In this document: piece by piece, positions 1 to 10,107 of the stretch | Numbering within the stretch: the first letter of the stretch is position 1 | Layout of the letters: every line of letters begins with the position of its first letter | Assembly (NCBI RefSeq): GCF_900129035.1 | Contig: NZ_FQTW01000005.1 | Span: forward strand, 124,001-188,000 | Direction of reading: 5' to 3' | Length of the DNA: 64,000 bases | Source: Psychroflexus salarius | Lineage (GTDB): Bacteria; Bacteroidota; Bacteroidia; Flavobacteriales; Flavobacteriaceae | Notes under the pieces: model-generated | Told to the model about the DNA's origin: nothing | Database searches by the model: none | Seen by the model: the letters and a program-made list of their open reading frames with translations, nothing else | Made by a program: the position numbers and the translations under genes

Positions 1-2
1 TT

Positions 3-1124
3 CTATTAATACTGAAGTTTACTGGATACATCGTGCCAAATTTCACCTACATCACAACCAGAAGTGTTGCTAAATATTATGTTGAAAGTCAAAAATTTCA
101 GGATTTACAAATTAGTCAATCTAAATCGCCAGATTACCAAGTTAGCTCAAGAATAGATAATAAGGCACAAACTTATGTTTTAGTTATTGGTGAATCAACT
201 ACACGATCGGCCTTAGGTATTTATGGTAACAGTAGAAATACGACACCAAAATTAAGTCAAATTTCAGCTGAATTAAATATCTATGACAATGTTATTAGTT
301 CACAAACTCATACTATTGAAGCTTTAAGAGAAAGCTTAACCTTAAATCATTTAAAAGCATCACAAGATATTTCTATATTACAGCTTATGAATCAAGCTGG
401 TTTTAAAACCTTTTGGTTATCTAACCAGCGTCCAGTTGGTTTACACGAAACTTTACTGACAAAAATTTCTTTAGCAGCTGATGAAGTTGTTTACACCAAT
501 ACCGCAAAATGGGGAAGTAAAACACCGCTAGATGAAGTTTTATTACCTTATTTTGAAAAAGCCTTAAACGACGCTGCTGAAAAAAAATTTATTGTTATAA
601 ACTTGTTAGCCACACATAACGAATATAAAAAGCGTTACCCACCAAATTTTGAAATTTTCACCAATCAGCCTGAAACTAAATTTCCATCAACCGAAGCTTT
701 TCAGAAAATAAATGCCTATCATAACTCGGTGGTTTATGTCGATTATTTATTGAATGAGATTATAACAAAAGTTAAAGCTAAAGATGCTATGAGTTATGTA
801 TTATATTTTTCAGACCATGGCGACGAAGTTTACAAAGACGAAAATTTTATAGGTCATAATGATGGCTATAAAGCCACGGCTTCAATGTTTGAAATTCCTT
901 TCTTTTTATGGCAATCTAGCCAATATAAGCAATTAAGTAAACTAGATTTAATGCCTCACCGACCTTATGTCACGCGCGACTTTATTCATTCTTTTGTTGA
1001 TTTATCACATTTAAAATTTGATGCTTATAATGCTAAAAAGAGTTTGTTTTCTAAATCATTTCAACCAGATGATGGGCGTGTTGTTGGCAAATCAATTCAT
1101 TATGACAAAGCATTTAAAAATTGA
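3..1124 (+). CDS. Phosphoethanolamine transferase-like sulfatase-fold protein, 5' end cut by window
   Basis: The reading frame is open to the left edge with no stop, so the start lies outside the window; the GTG at 33 is only the first possible start visible. What remains is the catalytic domain of the EptA/sulfatase superfamily: a nucleophile motif VIGESTTR and a metal-binding SDHGDE near the C-terminus. Family members sit in the inner membrane through several N-terminal helices and transfer phosphoethanolamine to lipid A or other glycans in the periplasm; those helices would be upstream. The substrate cannot be told from sequence. The stop codon overlaps the TTG start of the next glycosyltransferase (TTGA), which suggests translational coupling and a shared role in surface glycan modification. 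Confidence 0.85.
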   Translation, partial: LLILKFTGYIVPNFTYITTRSVAKYYVESQKFQDLQISQSKSPDYQVSSRIDNKAQTYVLVIGESTTRSALGIYGNSRNTTPKLSQISAELNIYDNVISSQTHTIEALRESLTLNHLKASQDISILQLMNQAGFKTFWLSNQRPVGLHETLLTKISLAADEVVYTNTAKWGSKTPLDEVLLPYFEKALNDAAEKKFIVINLLATHNEYKKRYPPNFEIFTNQPETKFPSTEAFQKINAYHNSVVYVDYLLNEIITKVKAKDAMSYVLYFSDHGDEVYKDENFIGHNDGYKATASMFEIPFFLWQSSQYKQLSKLDLMPHRPYVTRDFIHSFVDLSHLKFDAYNAKKSLFSKSFQPDDGRVVGKSIHYDKAFKN

Positions 1125-1945
1125 ATTATACGGCAAATGACATATCGTTTTTAATTTCAACCATGAACAGGTCTAAATTAGATTTTTTAGACTCAATGTT
1201 TCCTCACCATGACTGGCGAGACTTAAACTTGGTGATTATTAATCAAAGTAAAACTCAAGAGTTAAAGTCGCCTTGCTCTAAACATTGTATTATAAATTCA
1301 ACTGAATTTGGTTTAAGTAAAAGCAGAAACCTCGCTTTAGAAAATTGTAAGACAAACTTTGCTGTTATTGCTGATGATGATGTGATTTATGAACCAGATT
1401 GTTTAATAAATTATGTTGAAACGATTAACACTTACCAAAATGTCGCTTTATTTTCGTTTCAAATGCTAAATTTTGAAAATCAACTTGCTAAAAAATATCC
1501 TAAGACTTCGTGTTTGTTTCGTAGAGCACCAAAAAAAATTAAAGCCTCATCAGTTGAAATGCTATTAAATACCAATCTAATTAAGTCAAACCAATTAAAA
1601 TTTGATCAGCAATTTGGCTTGGGTGCTGTTTTTGAAAGTGGAGAAGATGAAGTTTTTTTAAATGAAATTTTATCAGAAAAACTGCGTTGGTATTTTATTA
1701 ATAAAATAATCTTGAAACATCCAGAACAAAGTACCGGACAAAAACAACATGAATTAAATTACATCACCACTAAAACCGTTTTAAAGTATAGAATATATGG
1801 TAATTTTGTATTTCTATGGCTTTTTAAGTTTTTGCTTTATTTGGTAAGGAATGAGTATATTCAACCTCTTGAGATTCCACAAACATTCAAGGCTTGTTAT
1901 AGAGCTGTTACACTTTATAAATCTTTAGAACGTAAAGAAATGTAA
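1121..1945 (+). CDS. Family 2 glycosyltransferase
   Basis: This 274-residue protein has a GT-A fold nucleotide-sugar-binding domain: the N-terminal strand ISFLISTMNR is followed by FGLSKSRNLAL and an acidic DDDV motif (about residue 87) that binds the metal/UDP-sugar. The proposed start is TTG inside the stop region of the preceding gene; the ATG at 1163 would cut off the first beta-strand, so TTG is preferred. There is no signal peptide, so it probably acts on the cytoplasmic face in polysaccharide or LPS assembly. Its 3' end overlaps the convergent glycosyltransferase by 31 bases. Donor and acceptor are unknown. Confidence 0.82.
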   Translation: MNYTANDISFLISTMNRSKLDFLDSMFPHHDWRDLNLVIINQSKTQELKSPCSKHCIINSTEFGLSKSRNLALENCKTNFAVIADDDVIYEPDCLINYVETINTYQNVALFSFQMLNFENQLAKKYPKTSCLFRRAPKKIKASSVEMLLNTNLIKSNQLKFDQQFGLGAVFESGEDEVFLNEILSEKLRWYFINKIILKHPEQSTGQKQHELNYITTKTVLKYRIYGNFVFLWLFKFLLYLVRNEYIQPLEIPQTFKACYRAVTLYKSLERKEM

Positions 1946-2802
1946 TGCTGTAATTTCATTAAATCTAAAGCTATTAGCTTAGGCTTTGAAGATTTTAAAT
2001 TTCGCTCTAAAATGGGTTTGATAATATCAATTATTGTATTAAAAAACTTAGCTAACTTATAATCGGTTAAAGTTTTATAGGCTTTTTGTAGCCTAGTATG
2101 TGTCATTGAAATTTCTGCTTTACGCTCAAATTCAACTAAATTGGTCACCGCTTGAAGACTTTTATCTAAAAATGCTTGATTATGATTTAAGCCTAAATGC
2201 AATACTGGATTATCAATCTGTAATACTTTGATCTTTTGCTGCTTTAATTTAAAACTAAATACTAAGTCGTACCCATATTTGTTAGTTTGGTTAGTGTTTA
2301 AACTAAAGAAAACTGATTTTTTAATAATAAAGTTTTGCGATGTGAAATTCAAGTAAGGATTTTTTAAGCGTTCTTCAAGTTTTCTCACTTCTCGATGCTT
2401 TCCAAATTTATAATGAAGTCTTTTAGAATTATCAATTAATTTATATTGATAAGAATTTCCGCCGTAAATCAATCCAAAATCTTCGCTAAGCTTGTCTAGA
2501 TATTTCTGAAGGAATTGAGGTTGAACAGGTAAAACATCAGCATCTAAAAAAAGTAAATTATCAAATTGAGCTGCTTCTGCTAAAGTTTGTCGTGACTTAG
2601 TTCGTCCTAGATTGGTTTTGTTTTGTAAGTAGGTGAGTTGTTCATCATCACTCAGTTTTTTATTTACTGTGTTGTAAGAGTGCTTTCCATCATCCAGAAC
2701 AATAATTTCAACTTGATCATTAAGTGTTTCTAGTTGCTTTAAAAGTTCTTCAACTAAAGCTGTAACATCATAATTATAACAAGGAATTAAAATACTTAAC
2801 AT
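1915..2802 (-). CDS. Family 2 glycosyltransferase
   Basis: The protein has 295 residues. The start MLSILIPCYN is the usual first beta-strand of GT2 enzymes, followed by IVLDDGK, NLGRTKSRQ and the metal-binding LDADVLPV motif near residue 90. A C-terminal helical region follows the GT-A domain. It is convergent with, and overlaps, the glycosyltransferase on the other strand and lies just downstream of the dcp terminator, so it needs its own promoter, which I could not identify. It most likely adds a sugar to a surface polysaccharide; sugar specificity cannot be inferred. Confidence 0.82.
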   Translation of the reverse strand: MLSILIPCYNYDVTALVEELLKQLETLNDQVEIIVLDDGKHSYNTVNKKLSDDEQLTYLQNKTNLGRTKSRQTLAEAAQFDNLLFLDADVLPVQPQFLQKYLDKLSEDFGLIYGGNSYQYKLIDNSKRLHYKFGKHREVRKLEERLKNPYLNFTSQNFIIKKSVFFSLNTNQTNKYGYDLVFSFKLKQQKIKVLQIDNPVLHLGLNHNQAFLDKSLQAVTNLVEFERKAEISMTHTRLQKAYKTLTDYKLAKFFNTIIDIIKPILERNLKSSKPKLIALDLMKLQHYISLRSKDL

Positions 2803-2813
2803 ATCAAAAAAAT

Positions 2814-2837
2814 AAGCTGATGTTTTAACATCAGCTT
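2814..2837 (-). terminator. Intrinsic terminator downstream of dcp
   Basis: An inverted repeat AAGCTGATGTT/AACATCAGCTT lies 12 bases beyond the dcp stop. Read on the minus strand it is followed after two bases by a run of T. It separates dcp from the downstream glycosyltransferase. Confidence 0.8.
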
Positions 2838-2848
2838 GGCTTCAATTT

Positions 2849-4996
2849 TTAATTAGAATCTGGCATAGGGAAACCACGATCACGCATCAGTGCATCAATC
2901 TTTGCATCACGACCTCTAAATTTCTTAAAGGCTTCAACTGGGTCTATGGCATTGCGTGGTTCAAATAAATATTTGACTAGTTTTTCTGAAAGCGCAGTAT
3001 CATAAAATCCGCCATCGGCTTCAGCAAAAGCTTCAGCAGCATCTGAGGTTAAGACATCTGCCCACAAGTAGCCATAATAACCTGTGGCATAGCCTTCACC
3101 TGAAAATACATGCCCAAAATGTGGCGTTCGATGGCGCATGACAATTTCATCGGGCATGCCAATAGCTTTAAGTGTTTCTTTTTCAAATTCGCGTGGGTTG
3201 ATGCTTTTAGGATCGGTAGTATGGTATTTCATATCCATAATTGCAGACGCTAAAAACTCTGTTGAGGCAAAACCTTGGTTAAAGGTTGAGGCTTTTTTAA
3301 TTTTAGCAACTAAGTCTTTCGGCATTGGTTTGCCAGTTTTGTAGTGTTTTAAAAATTGATTAATCACTTCATCTGTAGATAACCAACGTTCAAGAAGTTG
3401 AGATTGGAATTCTGTGTAATCACGAACACCACCATTTAAGGTTGGGTATTTGACGTTTGAACTTAAAAAGTGTAAGGCATGACCAAATTCATGGAAAAAA
3501 GTTTCAGCATCATCCCAAGACACTAAAATCGGCTCACCTTCTTTGGCTTCAACAAAATTTGAATTATTTGAAGCTAATACATTAGTTTGGCCATCAAATG
3601 AGGTGTAGGAGCGATAAGTTGTTGCCCATGCACCTGAGCGTTTACCCTTTCTAGCATAAGGATCTAGATAAAATAAACCAACATGACTACCATCTGATGA
3701 TTTGGTAACTTCATAAACTGTAACATCTTCATGAAATATTGGTACGCTGCCATCTGTAATTTCTTCAAATTTAAAATCGAATAAACGACCGGCTACATAA
3801 AATATAGCATCTGTAAGGTTTTCGAGTACTAAATACTGCTTAACTTCATCAGAATCTAAATTATATTTTTTTTGACGTACTTTTTCAGCGTAAAATCGGT
3901 AATCCCAAGGCTTTATGTTAATGTTTTTACTTTCACTTTCAGCAACTTCTTGCATATCAGCAACTTCTTCTTCAACTCGGGCAATAGCAGCTGGCCAAAC
4001 ATCCATCAATAAACCCATTGCATTTTCAGGATTTTTTGCCATGCGGTCTTGTAAACGCCATTCAGCATAGTTTTCATACCCAAGTAGTTCAACTCTTTCA
4101 TCACGCAAAAGCAGTATTTTTTTTACCAAATCATTATTGTCATATTCGTCTTTATTATCACCTCTAGAGTAATAATTTTCCCAAACTTGTTGACGTAATT
4201 TGCGATTTGTTGAATAAGTTAAAAAAGGATCCATAGATGAACGTGTGTTCGTAACGGCGTATAAATCTGGTTGATCACGTTCTTCTGCTGCTTTTTTTGC
4301 AGCACTGACAAATGATTTTGGTAGGCCGTCTAATTGAGTGCTGTCTAAATAAGTAACATAGTTTTCTTCGTCATGTAACACATTGTTAGAAAATTGCGTG
4401 TATAGTTTTGCTAATTCTTTATTGATAGCGGCATAGCGCTTTTTGTCCGCTTCATTTAGGTTAGCACCACGCATTTCAAAATTTTTATAAATCAAGTTGA
4501 CCACGCGTTGCTGTTGTGGTTTTAATGGTTTTTTTTGACTACTATCGTAAACGCTTTTTATACGTTCGAACAAAGCTTTGTTTTGGTTGATTTTTGAGGA
4601 ATAATCAGAGATTTTAGGTGACAGTTTTTCTTGTATTGCTCTAAATTCAGGAGTGGATTTATTACTGCTCCAAATGCCATAATAGGTATAAACACGATCT
4701 ATGGCTTTACCTGAGCGCTCCATGGCTGAAATGGTATTTTCGAAGTTAGCAGGCTCGGGATTTTGTGCAATTTCTTCTATTTCATTTAGATGCATTTCTA
4801 TGGCTTTGTCCATAGCTTCTTCAAGTTCTTCAACCTTCATCTGGTCGAAAGCTGGTACGCCTTGGTATGGGCCGTCCCAGGCTTGTAATAAAGTGTTAGT
4901 ATTCATTTCGGTTTCATCTTTATTAGCATCATTTTTGCAAGCGGTTAAACCAATACCTAAGGCTAAAATGATAATCGTGTTTTTTGAGACTTTCAT
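2849..4996 (-). CDS. dcp: Peptidyl-dipeptidase Dcp, M3 family, lipoprotein
   Basis: This 715-residue M3 (thimet oligopeptidase-like) zinc peptidase has the motif FFHEFGHALHF near residue 500; the two His and a downstream Glu bind zinc. The length and domain match Dcp, which releases C-terminal dipeptides from oligopeptides. The N-terminus has a lipoprotein signal with LTAC at residues 17-20, so the mature enzyme should be lipid-anchored in the envelope, as in many Bacteroidota, whereas E. coli Dcp is soluble. The gene starts two bases after ftsE ends, so the two are probably co-transcribed although no functional link is obvious. Confidence 0.93.
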   Translation of the reverse strand: MKVSKNTIIILALGIGLTACKNDANKDETEMNTNTLLQAWDGPYQGVPAFDQMKVEELEEAMDKAIEMHLNEIEEIAQNPEPANFENTISAMERSGKAIDRVYTYYGIWSSNKSTPEFRAIQEKLSPKISDYSSKINQNKALFERIKSVYDSSQKKPLKPQQQRVVNLIYKNFEMRGANLNEADKKRYAAINKELAKLYTQFSNNVLHDEENYVTYLDSTQLDGLPKSFVSAAKKAAEERDQPDLYAVTNTRSSMDPFLTYSTNRKLRQQVWENYYSRGDNKDEYDNNDLVKKILLLRDERVELLGYENYAEWRLQDRMAKNPENAMGLLMDVWPAAIARVEEEVADMQEVAESESKNINIKPWDYRFYAEKVRQKKYNLDSDEVKQYLVLENLTDAIFYVAGRLFDFKFEEITDGSVPIFHEDVTVYEVTKSSDGSHVGLFYLDPYARKGKRSGAWATTYRSYTSFDGQTNVLASNNSNFVEAKEGEPILVSWDDAETFFHEFGHALHFLSSNVKYPTLNGGVRDYTEFQSQLLERWLSTDEVINQFLKHYKTGKPMPKDLVAKIKKASTFNQGFASTEFLASAIMDMKYHTTDPKSINPREFEKETLKAIGMPDEIVMRHRTPHFGHVFSGEGYATGYYGYLWADVLTSDAAEAFAEADGGFYDTALSEKLVKYLFEPRNAIDPVEAFKKFRGRDAKIDALMRDRGFPMPDSN

Positions 4997-4998
4997 AC

Positions 4999-5691
4999 TT
5001 AAACTTGTTTTTGTGTTTTTTGGACGACTTCAAATACTTTTTGACCGTCACATTTTAGGGTTTTGGATGGATACTTCAACAAAAGCGCGTAATCATGAGT
5101 AGCCATCAAAATGGTATTTCCGTTTTTATTAATTTGCTGTAAAACTTCCATCACTTCAATTGAAGTTTGTGGGTCAAGATTTCCGGTTGGCTCATCGGCT
5201 AAGATAAGTTCTGGATCATTTAATAAAGCTCTGGCAATAGCAACGCGTTGCTGTTCGCCACCTGAGAGTTGATAAGGAAATTTAAAGTTCTTTGTACGCA
5301 TACCAACTTTTTCAAGAACTTCATCAATTTTTTGTTCCATTTCTTGTTTGTTTTTCCAACCAGTTGCTTTTAAAACAAACCATAAGTTATCTTTAATTGT
5401 ACGGTCATTTAATAATTTAAAATCTTGAAAAACAACGCCTAACTTTCGTCTTAGTTGCGGGATTTGTTTTTCTTTTAGTTTTCTTAAGTCGACATTGACA
5501 ATGTGTCCGCTACCATGATTTAGAGGTAAATCGCCATAAAGCGTTTTCATAAAACTGCTCTTACCAGTACCGGTTTTACCAATTAAATAAACAAATTCGC
5601 CTTTATTGATGCTAACGTTAACTTCAGATAGAATAAGGCTTTCACGCTGGTATATACTTGCATTTTTTAACTCTAAAATAGTTGAAGACAT
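4999..5691 (-). CDS. ftsE: Cell division ATP-binding protein FtsE
   Basis: This 230-residue ABC ATPase has Walker [10 protein letters not shown], the Q-loop VFQDFKLL, the signature LSGGEQQR, Walker B LILADEPT and a switch His in ATHD. The sequence fits the FtsE branch, which works with the membrane protein FtsX to activate peptidoglycan hydrolases at the septum. ftsX is not adjacent, which is common in Bacteroidota. LolD-like proteins are close relatives, and another such protein is encoded at 34801-35460. It is the first gene of an ftsE-dcp unit divergent from the TPR gene. Confidence 0.85.
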   Translation of the reverse strand: MSSTILELKNASIYQRESLILSEVNVSINKGEFVYLIGKTGTGKSSFMKTLYGDLPLNHGSGHIVNVDLRKLKEKQIPQLRRKLGVVFQDFKLLNDRTIKDNLWFVLKATGWKNKQEMEQKIDEVLEKVGMRTKNFKFPYQLSGGEQQRVAIARALLNDPELILADEPTGNLDPQTSIEVMEVLQQINKNGNTILMATHDYALLLKYPSKTLKCDGQKVFEVVQKTQKQV

Positions 5692-5837
5692 AAGTTATAT
5701 TTTAAAATTTAAAGATACTATTAATTTATGGAGTCTAAAATAAAAGTATGAACTGAAAACTGTTATTCATTACATTAAAGATTAATGTTTATGGCATAAT
5801 TAAGTCTGTCCAGTGACGTTATATAAACGTAGAGTTT

Positions 5838-5845
5838 TATCTTTG
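5838..5845 (+). promoter_or_regulatory. -7 box TATCTTTG of the TPR gene
   Basis: The box matches the Bacteroidota TA-N2-TTTG consensus and ends 18 bases before the ATG at 5864. It lies inside the longer reading frame that begins with GTG at 5813 and so argues for the ATG start. No clear -33 TTG is seen at the usual distance. Confidence 0.6.
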
Positions 5846-5863
5846 ATTTTTAAATATTGGTTT

Positions 5864-8800
5864 ATGCGATTTATAAAATATATCATTGTTTTAGTACTAA
5901 TTTGGAATAACTTTAGTTTTGCTCAGCAAACTAAGCAGTATACAAGTAACTTGGCTGAATATCAACAAGCAGTAGAGTTTTATGATCAAAATTACTACAA
6001 ACTTGCACTAGATAAATTTAATAGCCTTGAGACGCAAAGAAGTTCTGTCTTAGCTTCAAATATTGCATATTATAAAGCAAGTGCTTCAGTACGTTTAGGT
6101 TTACCTAATAGTGACCAGTTAATGCTTGATTTTGTAAAAAATTACCCTCAAAGCAACAAACGTAAAATTGCCTTTTTAAGTGTTGCTAACTTTTATTTTG
6201 AGTCAGGTGATTATAGGTCAGCAAAAAAATGGTTTACTCAAGTTGACCAAAGTGTCTTGAATTTTGATAATAAAGATCAGTTTTATTTTAATTACGCCTA
6301 CACGCTTTTTAAAACGAAAAACTTTAAACAGGCTAAGACTTATTTTAATCGGGTCAGGAACCATAAAACTTATGGCGCTCAAGCTAAATATTACATTGGT
6401 TATATGGCCTACCAAGATAATAACTATGAAGATGCCAACACCTTATTTAATCAAGCTAAAGAAAATGGACTAAAGGGTAATAACTTATCTTACTTTCAAA
6501 GTGACATGAATTTCAAGTTAGGTAAATTTCAAAAAGCTATTGATTTAGGTCTCGAACAACTCCCAAAATCTAATGTCCTAGAAAGATCTCAACTCAATAA
6601 AATTATTGGAGAAAGTTATTTTAACCTTAAGGAATATAGTAAAGCTATTGATTATCTAAAAAATTACAAGGGAAAACGTGGTAAGTGGAATAATACCGAT
6701 TATTATCAACTCGGTTTTGCTTATTATAAAGTGAAACAATATCAAAAAGCCATTAGTGAGTTTAATAAGATTATTGATGGTAAAGATTTTGTGGCTCAGA
6801 ATGCCTATTACCATTTAGCACAAGCCTATTTAAAGACCGATAAAAAAACACAGGCTTTAAATGCGTTTAAAAATGCTTCTGAAATGCCTTTTAATGAAGA
6901 AATTAAAGAAGATGCCTTTTTAAATTACGCTAAGTTAAGTTACGAGATAGGTAATACTTATAAGCCAGTGCCACAAGTTTTAAGATCTTTCTTAGAAGCA
7001 TATCCACAATCTGAAGCTTCAGCTGAAATAGGAGAGTTGTTGATTAATTCTTACATCACATCAAAGCAATATAAAGAAGCGATAAGCATGTTAGAAGGCA
7101 GTAATGATTTCAGTGATAAAAAAGCTTATCAAAAGGTGACCTATTTGTACGGGATTGAGTTATTTCAAGCAGGTGAATATGCAAATGCGAAAGTCTATTT
7201 TCAAAAATCCTTAGATGAAAGAATCGATTCTGAGTTAATTGCTAAAACCACCTATTGGAATGCAGAAATTGATTATTTGTTTAACAATTTTAAAGAGGCA
7301 TTAGTAGGTTATAAAGCATTTAAAGGCATGCCGAATGCTTCAAAAATAAAATCTATTTACCCTAAAATTGACTATAATATTGGTTACACCTATTTTAAAC
7401 TTAAAGATTATGCTCAAGCAGAAGTCGCCTTTAAAACATTCACCGACTTTAATTCAGCAACAGCTGAAGTATATGATGCTTATGTAAGACTTGGTGACGC
7501 TAACTTTGCTGAAGGCGATTATTGGCCTGCGATGGAAGCTTATAATAAAGCTATTGCGATGAACCAGTTTAAAAGTGATTATGCCTTTTTTCAAAAAGCT
7601 TACAGCTATGGTTTTGTAAATAAAAATGATCGAAAAATTGAAGAACTCAATAAATTTATCAAACAGTATCCAAAATCAATTTATGTTGACGATGCACTAT
7701 ACTTTTTAGCCAATACTTATGCTAACGAATCTAATTCTAAGCAAGCTATTTCAACTTATCAACAACTTATTTCAAGTTATCCAGCTAGCGCTTATCAAGC
7801 TAAAGCTCAGTCTCAGCTTGGTTTAGTTTACTATAATCAAGGTCAAAATAATAAGGCCTTAAAACAATTAAAACAATTGGTTGAAAAGTTTCCAAATTCT
7901 AAGGAAGCCTTACAAGCTGTACAAACGGTGAGGCTTATTTATATAGATTTAGGTCAAACTGAAGCTTATGCATCTTGGGTAAAGCAACTCGATTTTGTTG
8001 ATGTAGCAGACGCTGATATTGATAATGCAACCTATGAATCTGCAGAAAATAAATTTTTAGAAAACAATGTAGATGCAGCCATTAAAGGATTCAAAAAATA
8101 CTTGGATCAATTTCCAAAAGGGATTCATACCTTAAATGCACATTTTTATTTAGCACAATTATTATATGACCAAGAAGAAAAAGAAGACTCTAAACAACAT
8201 TACCAATATGTAATCGAGTCGAGTAGTAGTGAATTTACAGAAGAGTCATTAAGAAAATTATCAACTATTTATTTATCTGAAGATAATTACACAGAAGCAA
8301 TTCCACTTTTAAAACGTCTTGAGAGTGAAGCTAATTTCACTCAAAATATAGTTTTTGCTCAAACTAACTTAATGAAAGCTTCGTACCAGACAAAACAATA
8401 TACCGATGCTATTAAATATGCAGATTTAATTTTAGCGCTACCAAATATCGATAAAGCCATTATCGCCGATGCTAAATTATTTACAGCAAGATCAGCTATT
8501 AAACTCGATCAATTAGAGCGTGCAAAATTAGCCTATCAAGAAGTTGAAACTATAGCTTCAGGTCAATTAAAAGCAGAAGCATTATATTATAATGCTTACT
8601 TTTTAAATCAAGACGGAAAGTATGAAGCCTCTAATAAAGTTATTCAAAATATAACTAAAAACTTTGCTCAGTTTAAGCAGTATAGTGTAAAAGCATTTTA
8701 TATCATGGCAAAGAATTATTATGCTTTGGGTGATGCTTATCAAGCAACCTATATTTTAGAGAACATTATTAAGAATTTTGGTGAGCGTTTTCCGAATATA

Positions 8801-8944
8801 AAACAAGATGCTGAAACAACTTTAGTTGAAATTAAAGAAGAAGAAGCTAAAACTAATGCTTCTATTGAAGTTAATAAGACTTCAACTGAAAATAAAGAAG
8901 ATGCAGTAGAAGAGAATATGCCATCAACTGAAGGCAATAACTAA
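5864..8944 (+). CDS. Large secreted tetratricopeptide repeat protein
   Basis: The 1026-residue product starts with a signal peptide (MRFIKYIIVLVLIWNN then FSFAQ), so it is exported to the periplasm. The rest is almost entirely TPR units, with recurring signatures such as YYQLGFAYYKVKQYQKAI and AYYHLAQAYLKT, and an acidic Glu/Asn-rich tail. Such proteins act as scaffolds in envelope complexes; relatives are annotated as YbgF/Tol-Pal-like TPR proteins. I chose the ATG at 5864 because it gives a clean signal peptide and has a promoter box just upstream; the GTG at 5813 would put 17 residues in front. The partner is unknown. Confidence 0.85.
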   Translation: MRFIKYIIVLVLIWNNFSFAQQTKQYTSNLAEYQQAVEFYDQNYYKLALDKFNSLETQRSSVLASNIAYYKASASVRLGLPNSDQLMLDFVKNYPQSNKRKIAFLSVANFYFESGDYRSAKKWFTQVDQSVLNFDNKDQFYFNYAYTLFKTKNFKQAKTYFNRVRNHKTYGAQAKYYIGYMAYQDNNYEDANTLFNQAKENGLKGNNLSYFQSDMNFKLGKFQKAIDLGLEQLPKSNVLERSQLNKIIGESYFNLKEYSKAIDYLKNYKGKRGKWNNTDYYQLGFAYYKVKQYQKAISEFNKIIDGKDFVAQNAYYHLAQAYLKTDKKTQALNAFKNASEMPFNEEIKEDAFLNYAKLSYEIGNTYKPVPQVLRSFLEAYPQSEASAEIGELLINSYITSKQYKEAISMLEGSNDFSDKKAYQKVTYLYGIELFQAGEYANAKVYFQKSLDERIDSELIAKTTYWNAEIDYLFNNFKEALVGYKAFKGMPNASKIKSIYPKIDYNIGYTYFKLKDYAQAEVAFKTFTDFNSATAEVYDAYVRLGDANFAEGDYWPAMEAYNKAIAMNQFKSDYAFFQKAYSYGFVNKNDRKIEELNKFIKQYPKSIYVDDALYFLANTYANESNSKQAISTYQQLISSYPASAYQAKAQSQLGLVYYNQGQNNKALKQLKQLVEKFPNSKEALQAVQTVRLIYIDLGQTEAYASWVKQLDFVDVADADIDNATYESAENKFLENNVDAAIKGFKKYLDQFPKGIHTLNAHFYLAQLLYDQEEKEDSKQHYQYVIESSSSEFTEESLRKLSTIYLSEDNYTEAIPLLKRLESEANFTQNIVFAQTNLMKASYQTKQYTDAIKYADLILALPNIDKAIIADAKLFTARSAIKLDQLERAKLAYQEVETIASGQLKAEALYYNAYFLNQDGKYEASNKVIQNITKNFAQFKQYSVKAFYIMAKNYYALGDAYQATYILENIIKNFGERFPNIKQDAETTLVEIKEEEAKTNASIEVNKTSTENKEDAVEENMPSTEGNN

Positions 8945-9021
8945 TATTGTAACTCATATATTTTAAGTTAAAATACTTTCTGCTTTAAGTTAAATAAATT
9001 TTACCAACTAATAAAATCAAC

Positions 9022-9044
9022 AAAGCCGCTAAATTAGCGGCTTT
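9022..9044. terminator. Bidirectional terminator between the TPR gene and rpoD
   Basis: A perfect 10-bp inverted repeat, AAAGCCGCTA/TAGCGGCTTT with a 3-base loop, lies between two convergent genes. The T/A tracts are short, so the termination strength is uncertain. Confidence 0.75.
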
Positions 9045-9101
9045 GCCTTATCAATCATTAAAAACGAATAATTATATTACAATTATTCAGTACAAATATA
9101 G

Positions 9102-9965
9102 TTAACCTAAATATTTCTTTAAAATAGAACTTCTAGATGTATGGCGAAGACGTCTAACGCCTTTTTCTTTAATTTGTCTTACGCGCTCACGCGTTAAACC
9201 AAAAGTTTGCCCAATTTCCTCAAGCGTCATAGGCTGTTGATTGCCTAAGCCAAAAAATAAACGAATGACATCTGCTTCACGCTGCGTTAAAGTGTCTAAA
9301 GAACGTTCAATTTCAGTTTGTAAAGACTCTTGAATCAATTCTTGATCTGGATTTGGAGATTCACCATAATCTAAAACATGGTATAAGTTAGAGTCTTCAC
9401 CATCTTTTAAAGGTGCATCCATAGAGATGTGTCTTCCTGAATTTTTTAGTGATTCTTTTACATCACTAACTGTCATTTCAAGTTCTTTAGCAATTTCCTC
9501 TGGACTTGGTGGTCTTTGATGGCGTTGCTCTAAAATAGCAAAAGTCTTATTAATTTTATTTATAGAACCAATTTTGTTAAGCGGCAATCTTACAACACGA
9601 GATTGTTCAGCTAAAGCAGATAAAATAGATTGTCTTATCCACCAAACAGCGTAAGATATGAATTTAAAACCTCTCGTTTCATCAAATCTTTTGGCGGCTT
9701 TAATTAGTCCTAAATTACCTTCGTTAATTAAATCGGGTAGGGTTAAGCCTTGATTTTGGTATTGCTTAGAAACTGATACCACAAAACGAAGGTTAGCTTT
9801 AGTTAACTTTTCTAAAGCTCTGTCGTCACCAGCTTTAATACGTTGTGCTAATTCAACTTCTTCCTCGGCGGTAATTAAGTCTACTTTACCAATTTCTTGT
9901 AAATACTTATCAAGTGAAGCTGTTTCACGATTGGTAACTTGTTTGGTGATTTTAAGTTGTCTCAT
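9102..9965 (-). CDS. rpoD: Primary RNA polymerase sigma factor (RpoD/SigA)
   Basis: This is a 287-residue sigma-70 of the short Bacteroidota primary type, without region 1.1 and without the long non-conserved insert of E. coli RpoD. Visible are region 1.2 ([16 protein letters not shown]), region 2 with [18 protein letters not shown] and the -10-recognising [15 protein letters not shown], region 3, and region 4 with the helix-turn-helix [20 protein letters not shown]. It should recognise the TA-N2-TTTG promoters that occur throughout the window. The gene stands alone between terminators; I saw no matching -7 box directly upstream of it. Confidence 0.95.
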   Translation of the reverse strand: MRQLKITKQVTNRETASLDKYLQEIGKVDLITAEEEVELAQRIKAGDDRALEKLTKANLRFVVSVSKQYQNQGLTLPDLINEGNLGLIKAAKRFDETRGFKFISYAVWWIRQSILSALAEQSRVVRLPLNKIGSINKINKTFAILEQRHQRPPSPEEIAKELEMTVSDVKESLKNSGRHISMDAPLKDGEDSNLYHVLDYGESPNPDQELIQESLQTEIERSLDTLTQREADVIRLFFGLGNQQPMTLEEIGQTFGLTRERVRQIKEKGVRRLRHTSRSSILKKYLG

Positions 9966-10060
9966 TTAGAATAAAACGAAATTAATGGGTTATTGTGTTT
10001 TATATTTTACGTTGCCTTGTTTGAAAATGTTACAAAAATTTTATTTTTTAAATAAAAAAA

Positions 10061-10084
10061 GCGCAACTAATTTATTAGCTGCGC
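10061..10084 (-). terminator. Intrinsic terminator of the proCBA operon
   Basis: The hairpin GCGCAACTAA/TTAGCTGCGC has a 4-base loop and one mismatch. On the minus strand it is followed directly by a run of seven T, as expected for the end of the pro operon. Confidence 0.85.
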
Positions 10085-10107
10085 CTTATAACAAATAAAT
10101 TTTGAAA

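Noticed and set aside
1-2802. Possible complete polysaccharide biosynthesis island
   Set aside because: Only one partial transferase and two glycosyltransferases are present; there is no flippase or polymerase gene, and the locus may continue to the left.
4701-5102. A 133-codon plus-strand frame across the ftsE-dcp junction
   Set aside because: It is antisense to two well-supported genes and resembles no family; the minus-strand genes explain the region.
5813-5863. Upstream GTG start for the TPR gene
   Set aside because: It precedes the -7 box at 5838-5845 and would place 17 charged residues before a good signal peptide.
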